The position numbers were made by a program, and so were the translations under genes. A DNA stretch of 61,007 nucleotides from an uncultured Prevotellaceae bacterium (GTDB lineage: Bacteria; Bacteroidota; Bacteroidia; Bacteroidales; Bacteroidaceae). The DNA is taken from assembly GCA_900318815.1 (NCBI GenBank), contig ONMA01000015.1, positions 1 to 61,007 on the forward strand. The letters run 5' to 3'. Positions within the stretch are counted from its first letter, which is position 1, and every line of letters starts with the position of its first letter. Of this stretch, positions 34,299 through 44,160 are shown piece after piece. The notes beneath the pieces are model-generated. The model ran no database searches and was not told the DNA's origin. It worked only from the letters and a program-made list of their open reading frames with translations.

Positions 34299-36227
34299 AT
34301 GTTTCGCATTAAGAAGTTAGACATCTTCATCGCGAAGCAGTTTGGACTGCTGTTCGTGGGAACGTTCTTCATCTGCCAGTTTGTGCTGATGATGCAATTC
34401 CTGTGGCGCTATGTCGACGAGCTGATAGGCAAGGGCCTGTCGCTCGAGGTCATGGCGCAGTTCTTCTGGTACATGGGCCTGATGCTTATGCCCCAGGCCT
34501 TCCCCTTAGCTATCTTGCTGAGTTCGCTCATTACCTTTGGCAACCTGGGCGAGAGTTCCGAGCTGACCGCCATCAAGGCGGCCGGGGTGTCGCTGACGCA
34601 GGCCATGCGCTCGCTCATCGTCATCGTGCTGATGATTACGGGCATGTCGCTCTTCTTCCAGGACGTGATAGGCCCGCTGGCCAACCAGAAGTTTTTCACC
34701 CTGTTGCGGGCCATGAAGCAGGCCAGCCCAGAGCTTGAGATTCCCGAGGGCATCTTCTACGACGGCATCCCGGGGTCGAACATCTACGTGCAGAAGAAGG
34801 ACTTAGAGACGGGCAAGCTCTATGGCATCATGATTTACCGGCAGTCAGGGTCGTATGAGGACCAGGCCATCATCCTGGCCGACTCGGGGATGATGCAGTC
34901 GACGGCAGAGAAGATGCACCTGTTACTGACGCTGTGGAACGGCGAGTGGTTTGAGAACATGAACTCGCAGGAGATTGGCGGTACGGCCGAGGTGCCCTAT
35001 CGGCGCGAGACCTTTGCCCACAAGCAGATACTCATCGACTTCGATAGCGGCCTGGACATGGACATGACCGGTATCTCGTCGAGTGCGCAGGCCAAGGGCA
35101 TACGGCAGCTGGTCAACGACTTAGACAGTATCAACGAGCAGATAGACAGCATGGGACATGCCTATCACCGGGATGCCCAGCGGTCGCTCTTCTACCAGCC
35201 CCGGCTGGCGGAGAAGGACTCCGTGAAGCTGGCCAAGGCACTACCCACCGACACGACCAACATTGACTCCGTCTTTGCCCGCCTGTCGGCAGAGCAGCGG
35301 CAGAGCGTGGTGACTACGGCGGCGCAGCAGTCGAAGAGCTGTGTCTACGAGACCGACATGAAGGCCGACTGGGCCGACTACATCAACCGCCAGTCGCGCC
35401 TGCATGAGATAGAGGTGATAGGCAAGTTCACCCTCGCCCTCTCCTGCATCATCTTCTTCTTCATCGGCGCACCGCTCGGGGCCATCATCCGCAAGGGCGG
35501 ACTGGGCGTGCCCGTCATTATCTCGGTGCTCGTGTTCATCGTCTACTACATCTTCGACAATACCGGCATGCGAATGGCCCGTGAGGACGAGTGGGCCATC
35601 TGGTTTGGTAAGTGGATCAGCACCATGGCACTGGCCCCGCTGGCCGCCTTCTTCACCTACAAGGCCAACAAGGACTCCACGGTGTTCAACATGGACAGCT
35701 ACAAACTGTTCTTCATGCGCGTGCTGGGTCTGAGGATGAAGCGCAACATCACCAGGAAGGAAGTCATCATCGAAGACCCGAAGTACCTGGCCGATGCCGA
35801 GATGCTGAAGAACGTGAGCATCGAGATAGACAAGTACTCAGAGGTACACAAGCTGCTGCGCTGGCCCAACCCCATCCACGTGTTCTTCCGTCCTGGCGAC
35901 GACCACGACATAGAGCACATCAACAGCGTGCTGGAGGTGGCCATAGAAGACTTGTCGTACTCGACCAACAGCTACGTGCTGATGAAGCTGAACCAGTATC
36001 CCGTCATTGCCACCCATGCCCACACGAGACCCTTCGAGCGCAAGTGGCTCAACGTGGTGACGGGCCTGTTCCTGCCCACGGGCCTGTTCTTCTACTTCCG
36101 CATGCTGCGCTTCAGGTTCCGCCTGTACAAGGACCTGCAGCACATCATCCGCATCAACAAGAAACTGATTCCAAGAATACTCGAACTGGCCGACGTGAAG
36201 AGCGAGACACCGCTATATATAATATAA
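34299..36227 (+). CDS. LptF/LptG-family permease
   Basis: A 642-residue inner membrane protein of the YjgP/YjgQ family, the permease of the LPS export ABC transporter LptB2FG. Six helices are expected: helix 1 FGLLFVGTFFICQFVLMMQFLW (about 14-35), two more near 50-115 including SSELTAIKAAGVSLTQAM, the periplasmic jellyroll (about 130-380), then three helices (about 375-460; FTLALSCIIFFFIGAPLGAIIRKGG). A C-terminal extension of about 180 residues beyond the E. coli length ends in a further hydrophobic stretch (WLNVVTGLFLPTGLFFYF), as in Bacteroidota homologues. It is followed by ribBA, 50 nt downstream. Confidence 0.9.
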   Translation: MFRIKKLDIFIAKQFGLLFVGTFFICQFVLMMQFLWRYVDELIGKGLSLEVMAQFFWYMGLMLMPQAFPLAILLSSLITFGNLGESSELTAIKAAGVSLTQAMRSLIVIVLMITGMSLFFQDVIGPLANQKFFTLLRAMKQASPELEIPEGIFYDGIPGSNIYVQKKDLETGKLYGIMIYRQSGSYEDQAIILADSGMMQSTAEKMHLLLTLWNGEWFENMNSQEIGGTAEVPYRRETFAHKQILIDFDSGLDMDMTGISSSAQAKGIRQLVNDLDSINEQIDSMGHAYHRDAQRSLFYQPRLAEKDSVKLAKALPTDTTNIDSVFARLSAEQRQSVVTTAAQQSKSCVYETDMKADWADYINRQSRLHEIEVIGKFTLALSCIIFFFIGAPLGAIIRKGGLGVPVIISVLVFIVYYIFDNTGMRMAREDEWAIWFGKWISTMALAPLAAFFTYKANKDSTVFNMDSYKLFFMRVLGLRMKRNITRKEVIIEDPKYLADAEMLKNVSIEIDKYSEVHKLLRWPNPIHVFFRPGDDHDIEHINSVLEVAIEDLSYSTNSYVLMKLNQYPVIATHAHTRPFERKWLNVVTGLFLPTGLFFYFRMLRFRFRLYKDLQHIIRINKKLIPRILELADVKSETPLYII

Positions 36228-36276
36228 GGTGAAGAGTACCCCTCCAGTAATAACCCAATAACAACCCATCCGCAAT

Positions 36277-37485
36277 ATGGAACCACTGACACTCAATACC
36301 ATCGACGAGGCCCTTGACGACTTCAGGGAGGGCAAGTTTGTGATTGTCGTCGACGATGAAGACCGCGAGAACGAGGGCGACCTGATCTGTGCCGCAGAGA
36401 AGATCACCCCCGAGATGGTCAACTTCATGCTAAAATACGCCCGAGGCGTGCTGTGCGCCCCCATCACCATCAGCCGCAGCGAAGAGCTGGAACTGCCCCG
36501 CCAGGTCATGGAGAACACCTCGATGCTGGGCACACCCTTCACCGTCACCGTCGACAAGCTGGAAGGATGCACCACCGGAGTATCGGCCCACGACCGCGCA
36601 GCCACCATCCGTGCGCTGGCCGACCCGGCCTCTACCCCGCAGACCTTTGGCCGTCCCGGCCACATCAATCCCCTCTATGCCCAGGAGAACGGCGTGCTGC
36701 GCCGTAGCGGGCACACCGAGGCGGCTGTTGACTTGTGCAAGCTCTCGGGCCTGTACCCCGCCGGTGCGCTGATGGAGATTATGAACGATGACGGCAGCAT
36801 GGCCCGCATGCCCGAGCTGCAGGTCTTTGCCCGCAAGCACCAGCTGAAGATTATCACCATCAAGGACCTCATCAGCTACCGTCTGCGGCAGGAGTCGCTC
36901 ATCGAGGTGGGCGTTGAGGCCGACATGCCCACGCAGTATGGCCACTTCCGTATCATCCCCTTCCGCCAGAAGGTGGGCGGACAGGAGCATTTCGCCCTCA
37001 TCAAGGGACAGTGGACCGACGACGAACCCATCCTCGTGCGCGTTCATTCTTCCTGCATGACGGGCGACATCCTGGGCTCGCGACGCTGCGACTGCGGCGA
37101 ACAGCTGCACCGCGCCATGCAGAAGATAGAGGAGGAGGGCAAGGGTGTCATTGTGTACATGCAGCAGGAGGGCCGCGGTATCGGGCTGATGAACAAGCTC
37201 GCCGCCTACAAGCTGCAGGAGGAGGGCTATGACACCGTAGATGCCAACCTCTGCTTAGGGTTCAAGGCCGATGAGCGCGACTACGGCTGCGGCGCACAGA
37301 TGCTGCGCCACTTAGGCGTACACAAGATGAGGCTTATGACCAACAACCCCGTGAAGCGCGTGGGCCTCGAGGCCTACGGACTCGAAATAGTGGAGAACGT
37401 ACCCATAGAAATCACCCCCAACGAATATAACCTGCGCTATCTGAAAACCAAGAAGGACCGTATGGGCCATACGCTGCATCTGTAA
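36277..37485 (+). CDS. ribBA: Bifunctional DHBP synthase / GTP cyclohydrolase II
   Basis: A 402-residue fusion supplying both precursors of riboflavin. The N-terminal half (about 1-200) is RibB with [18 protein letters not shown] (acidic metal-binding loop) and GHTEAAVDL. The C-terminal half (about 205-400) is Rib[19 protein letters not shown] provides the three zinc-binding cysteines, and [17 protein letters not shown] and [15 protein letters not shown] are conserved. Length is normal for RibBA. No FMN riboswitch fits in the 49-nt upstream gap, so it probably depends on the lpt promoter. Confidence 0.96.
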   Translation: MEPLTLNTIDEALDDFREGKFVIVVDDEDRENEGDLICAAEKITPEMVNFMLKYARGVLCAPITISRSEELELPRQVMENTSMLGTPFTVTVDKLEGCTTGVSAHDRAATIRALADPASTPQTFGRPGHINPLYAQENGVLRRSGHTEAAVDLCKLSGLYPAGALMEIMNDDGSMARMPELQVFARKHQLKIITIKDLISYRLRQESLIEVGVEADMPTQYGHFRIIPFRQKVGGQEHFALIKGQWTDDEPILVRVHSSCMTGDILGSRRCDCGEQLHRAMQKIEEEGKGVIVYMQQEGRGIGLMNKLAAYKLQEEGYDTVDANLCLGFKADERDYGCGAQMLRHLGVHKMRLMTNNPVKRVGLEAYGLEIVENVPIEITPNEYNLRYLKTKKDRMGHTLHL

Positions 37486-37522
37486 TCGTTGGCTCTGGCC
37501 ATGACGCGACATCTGTTCCTGC

Positions 37523-39655
37523 ATGTTACTAAGATTTCATCGACACAAACCTAAATCCAAGTTTTTTGTTGTAACGGCGTTGCTGAGCGTCGCGCTGCTC
37601 CATGCTGCCTGTACAGGTAGTAGGCAGGAGACTGGCAAGGAATTGTCTGGGGAATGGTTAGACAGTATCACGAATGTCTATGTAGGAAGGGGCGAACTTG
37701 ACAGTCTGCTCATTCTGGCCGATGACTTAGAGGGAGACGGCACTATCAGCCATATAAGGGCAAGCAGACTGCGGGCCCATTACTATTCCCTGAAGAAACA
37801 GACGCGCACGTCAGAGTATTACCTGCAGGAGGTCTTGGAATCGGACATACGCAGCGAAGACGACCTCCTTGACTACTTCTTTTCTGCCTCCGACATATCG
37901 AACCACTTAGTAAACAGGGGCAATTTTGAAGGAGCCTTGAATGCCGCCATCCCTGCCGCCACCAAGATGGAGAAAATGAAGAGGGACAAAGGACTTTCAT
38001 ACGGCACGCTGATGGAGTCTATAGGCCGTTGCCAGGTAGGCCTTGGACACAAGGAAGAGGCAGCGGCCACCTACGACAAGGCATTCCACTGCTATCAGGA
38101 ATATGCCCGGGAAGACACCACGGCTTCGGGCCTGAAGCATCTCATTATCAACGCCCACAACACGGCCCTGAGCTATCTGTCAACGGAGTATTTCTCAGAG
38201 GCGCGTTTCTGGACCGAGCGGATGGACAGCATCTTGAATCTCTATGAGAGCCATCCCAGCCACAGCGACGGTTTTGCAAGGCAGGTGAAGGCCCTCGTCT
38301 TCCTGCAACGGGCCACGGCCCTGCAGGGGCTTGGACAGGAGAAGGAAGCTGCCCAGGCCTATCAGGCATTCCAGCGTACCGCCTACGGACAGACCCCCGA
38401 CGGCGACATCGATGCCACGAGATACTTAGTGGCCGCAAAACGTTTTTCGGAGGCGGCCAACAACTATCAGCAGTTGGACGGGGTACTCGCCAACTGGGGC
38501 TATGACCTGTCGTTCAACAACGTGCAGCGTTTCCTCTTTCCGAAGTACAGGGCCAACGTGGGGGCGGGACGCAAAGACTCGGCCATTGCGGTGGGGTTCC
38601 AGATCTTGGATGCGCTCGATGCGGCCATCGTGCAGTTCAAGAACGACGAAGCAGCCGAGCTGGCCGTGATATACGACATGCAGGGCAAGCAGATGCAGAT
38701 CGAGAAGAACCGCGCATCGCTCATCCTCCACAGGCTGGTGGCGGTAATTCTCGTATTGGTGCTCCTCATGGCCTTTTTTGTCATTTATTCGCTCTACCGT
38801 AAGAGGGCCTTGCACAAACTGGCTGTTGCACACCAGCAACTGGCCGAGAAGAACGTGCAGCTGGAGGTGGCCAACGCCAAGGCCGAGGAGTCGTCGCAGA
38901 TGAAGACGCATTTCATCCAGCAAATCTCCCACGAGATACGCACGCCGCTCAACATCCTCTCGGGCTTCACACAGGTCATCACGACACCGGGCATGGAACT
39001 CGACGACGAGACCCGTGCAAGCATCAACCGGCAAATCACCGAAAACACCGACCGCATTACCGGCCTGGTGAACAAGATGCTGGAGCTGAGCGATGCTACC
39101 AGTAAGGCGGTGATTGAACGTACAGACCAGGTTTCGGCGGTGCAGATTGCCGCGCAGGCGGTTGACAACAGCGGCATTGCAATGGCGAGCCATCTGGTCT
39201 TCGACCTGCAAGTGACCCAGGAAGCCGAGCCGCTGATGGTGAATACCAACCTGAAGGCGGCGACACGTGTGCTGACTTTGCTGCTCGACAATGCCCGGAA
39301 GTTCACCAAACCAGCCGAGGCCTACGGCCCCGTAGCGATAACCGAAGAGAAGGAGTGCGTATGGCTCCGCATAGACTGCGACAAGGAAACGCAAATGGTA
39401 CGCTTCCTCGTGGAGGATACGGGCAAGGCCATCCCCGCCGAAGACGCCGAGCATGTGTTCGAGGAATTTGTGCAACTCGACCAGTATTATGACGGCACAG
39501 GCATAGGACTCACCGTGGCGAGGTCGCTGGCAAGACGGCTTGGCGGCGATGTCGTGCTCGACAATTCCTACCGCGTTGCCCCTCCTGCTGAAACACCCGA
39601 CGGCGGAGCCGAAGAGCGCGGCGCACGCTTCATTATGACCTTGCCGGCCAGCTAA
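37523..39655 (+). CDS. Membrane sensor histidine kinase with periplasmic TPR-like region
   Basis: A 710-residue kinase. It begins with a signal or lipoprotein-like sequence (LLHAAC, about residue 28-33), then about 370 residues of helical repeats resembling TPRs (periplasmic sensor), a membrane helix (LVAVILVLVLLMAFFVIYSLY, about 407-427), and a coiled coil. HisKA has FIQQISHEIRTPLNILSGF (phosphoacceptor His about 472); HATPase has LLLDNARKF and GTGIGLTVARSLARRLGGD. No receiver is fused and no response regulator gene is adjacent, so it is an orphan. This resembles Bacteroidota stress or nutrient kinases. Confidence 0.88.
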   Translation: MLLRFHRHKPKSKFFVVTALLSVALLHAACTGSRQETGKELSGEWLDSITNVYVGRGELDSLLILADDLEGDGTISHIRASRLRAHYYSLKKQTRTSEYYLQEVLESDIRSEDDLLDYFFSASDISNHLVNRGNFEGALNAAIPAATKMEKMKRDKGLSYGTLMESIGRCQVGLGHKEEAAATYDKAFHCYQEYAREDTTASGLKHLIINAHNTALSYLSTEYFSEARFWTERMDSILNLYESHPSHSDGFARQVKALVFLQRATALQGLGQEKEAAQAYQAFQRTAYGQTPDGDIDATRYLVAAKRFSEAANNYQQLDGVLANWGYDLSFNNVQRFLFPKYRANVGAGRKDSAIAVGFQILDALDAAIVQFKNDEAAELAVIYDMQGKQMQIEKNRASLILHRLVAVILVLVLLMAFFVIYSLYRKRALHKLAVAHQQLAEKNVQLEVANAKAEESSQMKTHFIQQISHEIRTPLNILSGFTQVITTPGMELDDETRASINRQITENTDRITGLVNKMLELSDATSKAVIERTDQVSAVQIAAQAVDNSGIAMASHLVFDLQVTQEAEPLMVNTNLKAATRVLTLLLDNARKFTKPAEAYGPVAITEEKECVWLRIDCDKETQMVRFLVEDTGKAIPAEDAEHVFEEFVQLDQYYDGTGIGLTVARSLARRLGGDVVLDNSYRVAPPAETPDGGAEERGARFIMTLPAS

Positions 39656-39758
39656 ATGAAAGGAATAATGGAAAAAAACATAAAAAATGGCCGATTTGTT
39701 TTCGGGTGACGAAATAATTGAGTAATTTTGCGCGTTATTTAAATAAAAAAGCATCATT

Positions 39759-40967
39759 ATGCCACAACTTTCAAATCGTTTGCAACGATTAGCACCATCG
39801 GCCACACTGGCCATGTCGCAGAAGAGCGCTGAGATGAAGGCTCAGGGCATTGACGTGATTAACATGAGCGTGGGAGAGCCTGACTTTAATACGCCCGACC
39901 ACATCAAGGAGGCCGCCAAGCAGGCAGTAGACCAGAACTATTCACGTTATTCGCCCGTGCCGGGCTATCCGGAGCTGAGGCGTGCCATCGTCGACAAGCT
40001 CAAGAAGGAAAATAGCCTGGACTATACGGTGAACGAGGTACTGGTGTCGAACGGTGCCAAGCAGAGCGTGTGCAACACGGTGATGGCACTGGTGAACCCC
40101 GGCGAGGAAGTCATCATCCCTGCCCCCTACTGGGTCAGCTATCCGCAGATGGTGCTGCTGGCAGGCGGTACGCCCGTCGTTGTGGAGGCCACCTTCGAGC
40201 AGAACTTCAAGATGACCGCCGAACAGCTCGAAGCAGCCATCACCCCGAAGACACGCATGGTCATCCTCTGTTCGCCCAGCAATCCTACAGGCTCAGTCTA
40301 CAACAAGGAGGAATTGCGCGCACTCGCAGAGGTTATACTGAAGCATGACGACCTGTATGTGCTGGCCGACGAGATCTACGAGCATATCAACTACGTGGGC
40401 CGCCATGAGAGCATCGCCCAGTTCCCCGGCATGAAGGAACGCACCATCCTTGTCAACGGCGTGTCGAAGGCTTACGCCATGACGGGCTGGCGCATAGGCT
40501 ATATTGCCGCTCCCGAATGGATTGTGAAGGGCTGCAACAAGCTGCAGGGACAGTACACCAGCGGACCTTGCTCGGTAAGCCAGAAGGCAGCAGAGTTTGC
40601 CTACACCCAGAGTCAGGAGTGCGTGGAGCAGATGCGTCAGGCCTTTGAGCGTCGGCGCAACCTCATCGTCGACTTGGCCAAGGACATCCCAGGTTTGGAG
40701 GTCAACGTGCCCGAAGGAGCCTTCTACCTCTTCCCCAAGTGCAGCAGCTTCTACGGTTCTGTATGTTCTTCAGGCGCCACACCCAAGACCATCGCCAACA
40801 GCACCGATCTGGCCCTCTATCTGCTCGAAGAAGCCCATGTGGCAACGGTTGGCGGCGACGCTTTTGGCGACCCGGATTGCTTCAGAATGAGCTATGCTAC
40901 AAGCGACGATAATATCCGCGAAGCTATGCGTCGCATCAAGGTAGCGCTTGCAAAATTAAAAAAATGA
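39759..40967 (+). CDS. Aspartate aminotransferase (class I/II)
   Basis: A 402-residue PLP aminotransferase of the subgroup Igamma, catalysing aspartate/2-oxoglutarate to oxaloacetate/glutamate. Seen: MSVGEPDFNTPDHIKEAA at the N-terminus, SNPTGSVYNKEEL (about 172-184), VLADEIYEHINY (about 206) and the PLP lysine in VSKAYAMTGWRIGYIAAP. A TAATTTTG box at 39722-39729 precedes it. The amino acid specificity within the family is not certain. Confidence 0.9.
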   Translation: MPQLSNRLQRLAPSATLAMSQKSAEMKAQGIDVINMSVGEPDFNTPDHIKEAAKQAVDQNYSRYSPVPGYPELRRAIVDKLKKENSLDYTVNEVLVSNGAKQSVCNTVMALVNPGEEVIIPAPYWVSYPQMVLLAGGTPVVVEATFEQNFKMTAEQLEAAITPKTRMVILCSPSNPTGSVYNKEELRALAEVILKHDDLYVLADEIYEHINYVGRHESIAQFPGMKERTILVNGVSKAYAMTGWRIGYIAAPEWIVKGCNKLQGQYTSGPCSVSQKAAEFAYTQSQECVEQMRQAFERRRNLIVDLAKDIPGLEVNVPEGAFYLFPKCSSFYGSVCSSGATPKTIANSTDLALYLLEEAHVATVGGDAFGDPDCFRMSYATSDDNIREAMRRIKVALAKLKK

Positions 40968-40998
40968 GACAATTGCCACGTTAAAAGTAGTTAAACCC

Positions 40999-41029
40999 CT
41001 TGGAAGTACGCAATTTTGTGTTATCTTTG
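40999..41029 (+). promoter_or_regulatory. Promoter of the ExbB-ExbD-TonB cluster
   Basis: CTTG (40999-41002), 19 nt, TATCTTTG (41022-41029), 112 nt before the exbB start, leaving a leader of about 105 nt. Confidence 0.6.
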
Positions 41030-41140
41030 CGGATGATTTTAATCAAACGCAATAACTAAAACACATCAAACTAAATTTTCACTGTGACTATTTTTTTATC
41101 TATCAATCTTTTTAATAACTAAAAAAACAACTAAAAAATT

Positions 41141-41971
41141 ATGGCAACAACAACAAAGGCTGCAGCCCCAGCCAAGAAAAGCAAGGGCTTCAATGGTATC
41201 AAGGACGCATGGATTATCCTGGTTATCTGCTGCGTACTCGCTTACAGCTTCTATTACTTCGTTCTCGGTGCTCCCGATAACTTCGTCGGTGGCGACCGTG
41301 CTGGACATCCTGCTAACCTGATGGGTACCGTGTACAAAGGTGGTATCGTTGTGGGTATCATCCTTACCTTGCTGCTCACCGTAATCGTGCTGGGTGTAGA
41401 GCGTTTCTTCGCTATCAAAACTGCTGCTGGTAAAATCAATCTGGCTAAGTTCACCTCGCAGGTGAAGGCCCTCATTAAGGATCAGAAGTTCTCTGAGGCT
41501 AAGGCTCTTTGCGACAAGATGCAGGGTTCGGTGGCCAATGTGGTGCTTGCTTCTATTAACATGTACGAGACCGTTGAGAAGGACGAGACGCTGAAGAAGT
41601 CGCAGAAGATTGCCAAGATTCAGCAGGCTCACGAGGAGGCTACTCAGCTTGAGATGCCTACCCTGACAATGAACCTCCCCATGGTGGCTACCATCGTTTC
41701 TCTGGGTACCCTGACCGCTCTGTTCGGTACTGTGCTCGGTATGATCGGTTCGTTCCAGGCTCTGTCTGCCGGTGGTGGTGCCGACTCTATGGCTCTGTCG
41801 GCTGGTATCTCTGAGGCCCTTGTGAACACGGCTTCGGGTATCTTGACATCTTGGGTTGCTACCGTTGTCTATAACTTCTTCTCAAACAAGATTGACAAAC
41901 TGACGTTTGCTCTTGACGAGGTTGGTTACACTATCGCTGCTACTTACGATTCTAACCACCACGAGGCATAA
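41141..41971 (+). CDS. exbB: ExbB proton channel protein
   Basis: A 276-residue MotA/TolQ/ExbB family protein. A Lys/Ala-rich N-terminus precedes helix 1 (about 26-45), then helix 2 (GIVVGIILTLLLTVIVLGVERFFA), a cytoplasmic helical region, and the conserved LEMPTLTMNLPMVATIVSLGTLTALFGTVLGMIGSF with SAGISEALVNTASGILTSWVATVVYNFF. It forms the pentameric channel that uses proton flow to energise TonB for outer membrane transport. First gene of the cluster. Confidence 0.95.
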   Translation: MATTTKAAAPAKKSKGFNGIKDAWIILVICCVLAYSFYYFVLGAPDNFVGGDRAGHPANLMGTVYKGGIVVGIILTLLLTVIVLGVERFFAIKTAAGKINLAKFTSQVKALIKDQKFSEAKALCDKMQGSVANVVLASINMYETVEKDETLKKSQKIAKIQQAHEEATQLEMPTLTMNLPMVATIVSLGTLTALFGTVLGMIGSFQALSAGGGADSMALSAGISEALVNTASGILTSWVATVVYNFFSNKIDKLTFALDEVGYTIAATYDSNHHEA

Positions 41972-42002
41972 TTTGTTTTACCTCTTAATTCCTTAGAAAA
42001 TT

Positions 42003-42617
42003 ATGGGTAAAATAAAAATTGAGAAAAAGGACATCTGGATCGACATGACGCCAATGTCGGACGTGATGACCCTGCTCCTCTGCTTCTTCATGTTGACATC
42101 AACATTCTTGACGCCAGAGCCAGTAAAGGTCAACACCCCGAGTTCGGTTTCTGAGGTCAAAGTGCCCGAAAGCGATGTCTTGAACATTCTGATTGATCCG
42201 ACTGGCAAGATTTTCGTGGGCACGGAGAACAAGAACAACATGCTCTCCATGATGCAGGACGTGACCGATAAGTTCGGCATCCAGCTCAATGGTAACCAGA
42301 TTAAGCACTTCCGCGAGGATGCTATGATCGGTGCGCCGTTGGCCAAGTTTGCCGACTATCTGAGTCTCGAGCCTGAGAAGATGGCAGAGGCGATCCAGAC
42401 CATGGGCATCCCCACCGATAGTATCGATGGCGGGATGAGTGAGTTCCAAGAGTGGGTGAAGGCTGCTCGTGAAGCCAACAGCGACATCAAGATTGCCATC
42501 AAGAGCGACGCTACCACGTCGTACAAGGTCATCAAGACCGTGATGTCGGAGCTGCAGGACATGAACGAGAACCGCTACCAGCTGATTACTAATCTTAAAA
42601 CATCGTCGGAGGATTAA
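42003..42617 (+). CDS. exbD: ExbD (first copy)
   Basis: A 204-residue ExbD/TolR-type protein with a short cytoplasmic N-terminus, and one helix carrying the proton-relay aspartate (DMTPMSDVMTLLLCFFML, Asp at about position 21). The ~160-residue periplasmic domain is longer than in E. coli ExbD (141 residues total). It lies 31 nt after exbB and 3 nt before the second exbD. Confidence 0.93.
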   Translation: MGKIKIEKKDIWIDMTPMSDVMTLLLCFFMLTSTFLTPEPVKVNTPSSVSEVKVPESDVLNILIDPTGKIFVGTENKNNMLSMMQDVTDKFGIQLNGNQIKHFREDAMIGAPLAKFADYLSLEPEKMAEAIQTMGIPTDSIDGGMSEFQEWVKAAREANSDIKIAIKSDATTSYKVIKTVMSELQDMNENRYQLITNLKTSSED

Positions 42618-42620
42618 ACA

Positions 42621-43286
42621 ATGGCAAAAAAGAAAGCGAGCAAGCAGAAAAAGATGGATACCCGCGTGAACTTCACGCCGATGGTAGACATGATGATGCT
42701 TCTGATTACGTTCTTCATGCTCTGTACGACGCTGAGCAAGCCTCAGGCCATGCAGCTGACGATGCCGAGTAATGATGATCAGTTACAGAAGGAAGACAAG
42801 TCGGTGACCAAAGCATCTTACACCGTTACGGTTTACCTGGGTGGACAGGACAAGATTTACTATGTAGCAGGTCTGCCTGACTACGAGAATCCCGAATGCC
42901 TCAAAGAGACTTCATGGGGTTCGAAGGGCTTCCGCGACGTGCTTATCCACCACACCACTGAGGACGGCACCAACCCTGTTGCACAGGTGATGCAGGCCAA
43001 GGTGGAACTGGACAAGAAGAAGCTTGATCCCAACAGCAAGATGAGCGACGAGGATTATCAGAAGCGACTCTCCGACATCAAGGGTGGCGACATCTATGGT
43101 AACGGCGAGAAGATTCAGACGATGACCGTCATCATCAAACCTATGGACACGGCCAGCTATAATAATATGGTGCAGGTCCTTGACGAGATGCAGATTTGCA
43201 GTATTGGTAAGTATGTCATCGACAAAATCAACGAAGACGACATGAAGCTCCTCGAGCTGAAGGGAATCAAGTATGCCGTTGACTAA
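42621..43286 (+). CDS. exbD: ExbD (second copy)
   Basis: A 221-residue ExbD/TolR-type protein with the relay aspartate in NFTPMVDMMMLLITFFML and a larger periplasmic domain rich in Lys/Asp. Two unequal ExbD proteins after one ExbB are usual in Bacteroidota, where an ExbD heterodimer is likely. It starts 3 nt after the previous stop. Confidence 0.93.
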   Translation: MAKKKASKQKKMDTRVNFTPMVDMMMLLITFFMLCTTLSKPQAMQLTMPSNDDQLQKEDKSVTKASYTVTVYLGGQDKIYYVAGLPDYENPECLKETSWGSKGFRDVLIHHTTEDGTNPVAQVMQAKVELDKKKLDPNSKMSDEDYQKRLSDIKGGDIYGNGEKIQTMTVIIKPMDTASYNNMVQVLDEMQICSIGKYVIDKINEDDMKLLELKGIKYAVD

Positions 43287-43311
43287 CAATTAAAAAACAA
43301 TAGAAAAGACT

Positions 43312-44145
43312 ATGGCAAAAGTAGATCTTATTGACAATAGCTGGGTCGATCTCGTCTTTGAAGGCAAAAACCAGGCGTATGGTGCCTACCAACTGCGTAA
43401 AGACACTGGTAAGCGCAACATCAAGGCCCTGATTATCACCGTCGTCACGATTGTAGCTATCATGCTGCTCGTGGCAGCCAAGGTGGCCATCGAGAACCAG
43501 CTGAACAGCCACGTGGCTATTGAGACCGACGTGGAGCTGTCGAAGCTGGCCCAGAAGAAGGAAACTAAGGTAGAACGTAAGGAACAACCTAAGATTGAAA
43601 TCGAGAGGCAGGTCGTCGAGAAGGTGAAGAGCTCGGTGAAGTTTACTGCCCCTGAAATCAAGAAGGACGATGAGGTGAATCCCGAAGACGAAATCAAGTC
43701 GCAGGACGACCTCTCTAAGACCAATACCGCCATCGGCTCGTTCGACGTGAAGGGTAACGATGAAGAAGGTGGTGAGGTGCTGAAAGCCCAGCAGGTTGCT
43801 ATTGACGAAGCTCCGAAGGAAGAAGAGACTAAGGTGTTCGATGTCGTGGAGCAGATGCCATCGTTCCCCGGTGGTGATGCCGAGCTGATGAAGTTCCTTA
43901 GCACTCACATCAAGTACCCCGTTGTAGCCGAGGAGAACGGTATTCAGGGTCGTGTCATCGCCACCTTCGTGGTCGAGCGCGACGGCTCTATCACCGACGT
44001 GAAGGTCATCAAGAGTGTTGACCCCTCGCTCGACAAGGAGGCTATCCGTGTGCTGAAGTCGATGCCGAAGTGGATTCCTGGTAAGCAGAACGGTTCTACG
44101 GTGCGTGTGAAGTACACCGTGCCTGTGACCTTCCGACTCCAGTAA
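43312..44145 (+). CDS. tonB: TonB energy transducer
   Basis: A 277-residue TonB: cytoplasmic start WVDLVFEGKNQAYGAYQLR (a signature of Bacteroidota TonB), a membrane helix (about 40-60), an acidic/Lys-rich spacer (about 75-180) and the C-terminal TonB domain beginning FPGGDAELMKFL and containing GIQGRVIATFVVERDGS and IPGKQNGSTVRVKYTVPVTF. It contacts the TonB boxes of SusC-like receptors in the periplasm. Only 25 nt from exbD. Confidence 0.95.
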   Translation: MAKVDLIDNSWVDLVFEGKNQAYGAYQLRKDTGKRNIKALIITVVTIVAIMLLVAAKVAIENQLNSHVAIETDVELSKLAQKKETKVERKEQPKIEIERQVVEKVKSSVKFTAPEIKKDDEVNPEDEIKSQDDLSKTNTAIGSFDVKGNDEEGGEVLKAQQVAIDEAPKEEETKVFDVVEQMPSFPGGDAELMKFLSTHIKYPVVAEENGIQGRVIATFVVERDGSITDVKVIKSVDPSLDKEAIRVLKSMPKWIPGKQNGSTVRVKYTVPVTFRLQ

Positions 44146-44160
44146 TGTAATTACCGAAGT

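Noticed and set aside
38426-39814. A 462-codon antisense frame over the histidine kinase gene
   Set aside because: Sense frame carries complete kinase motifs; the antisense has none.
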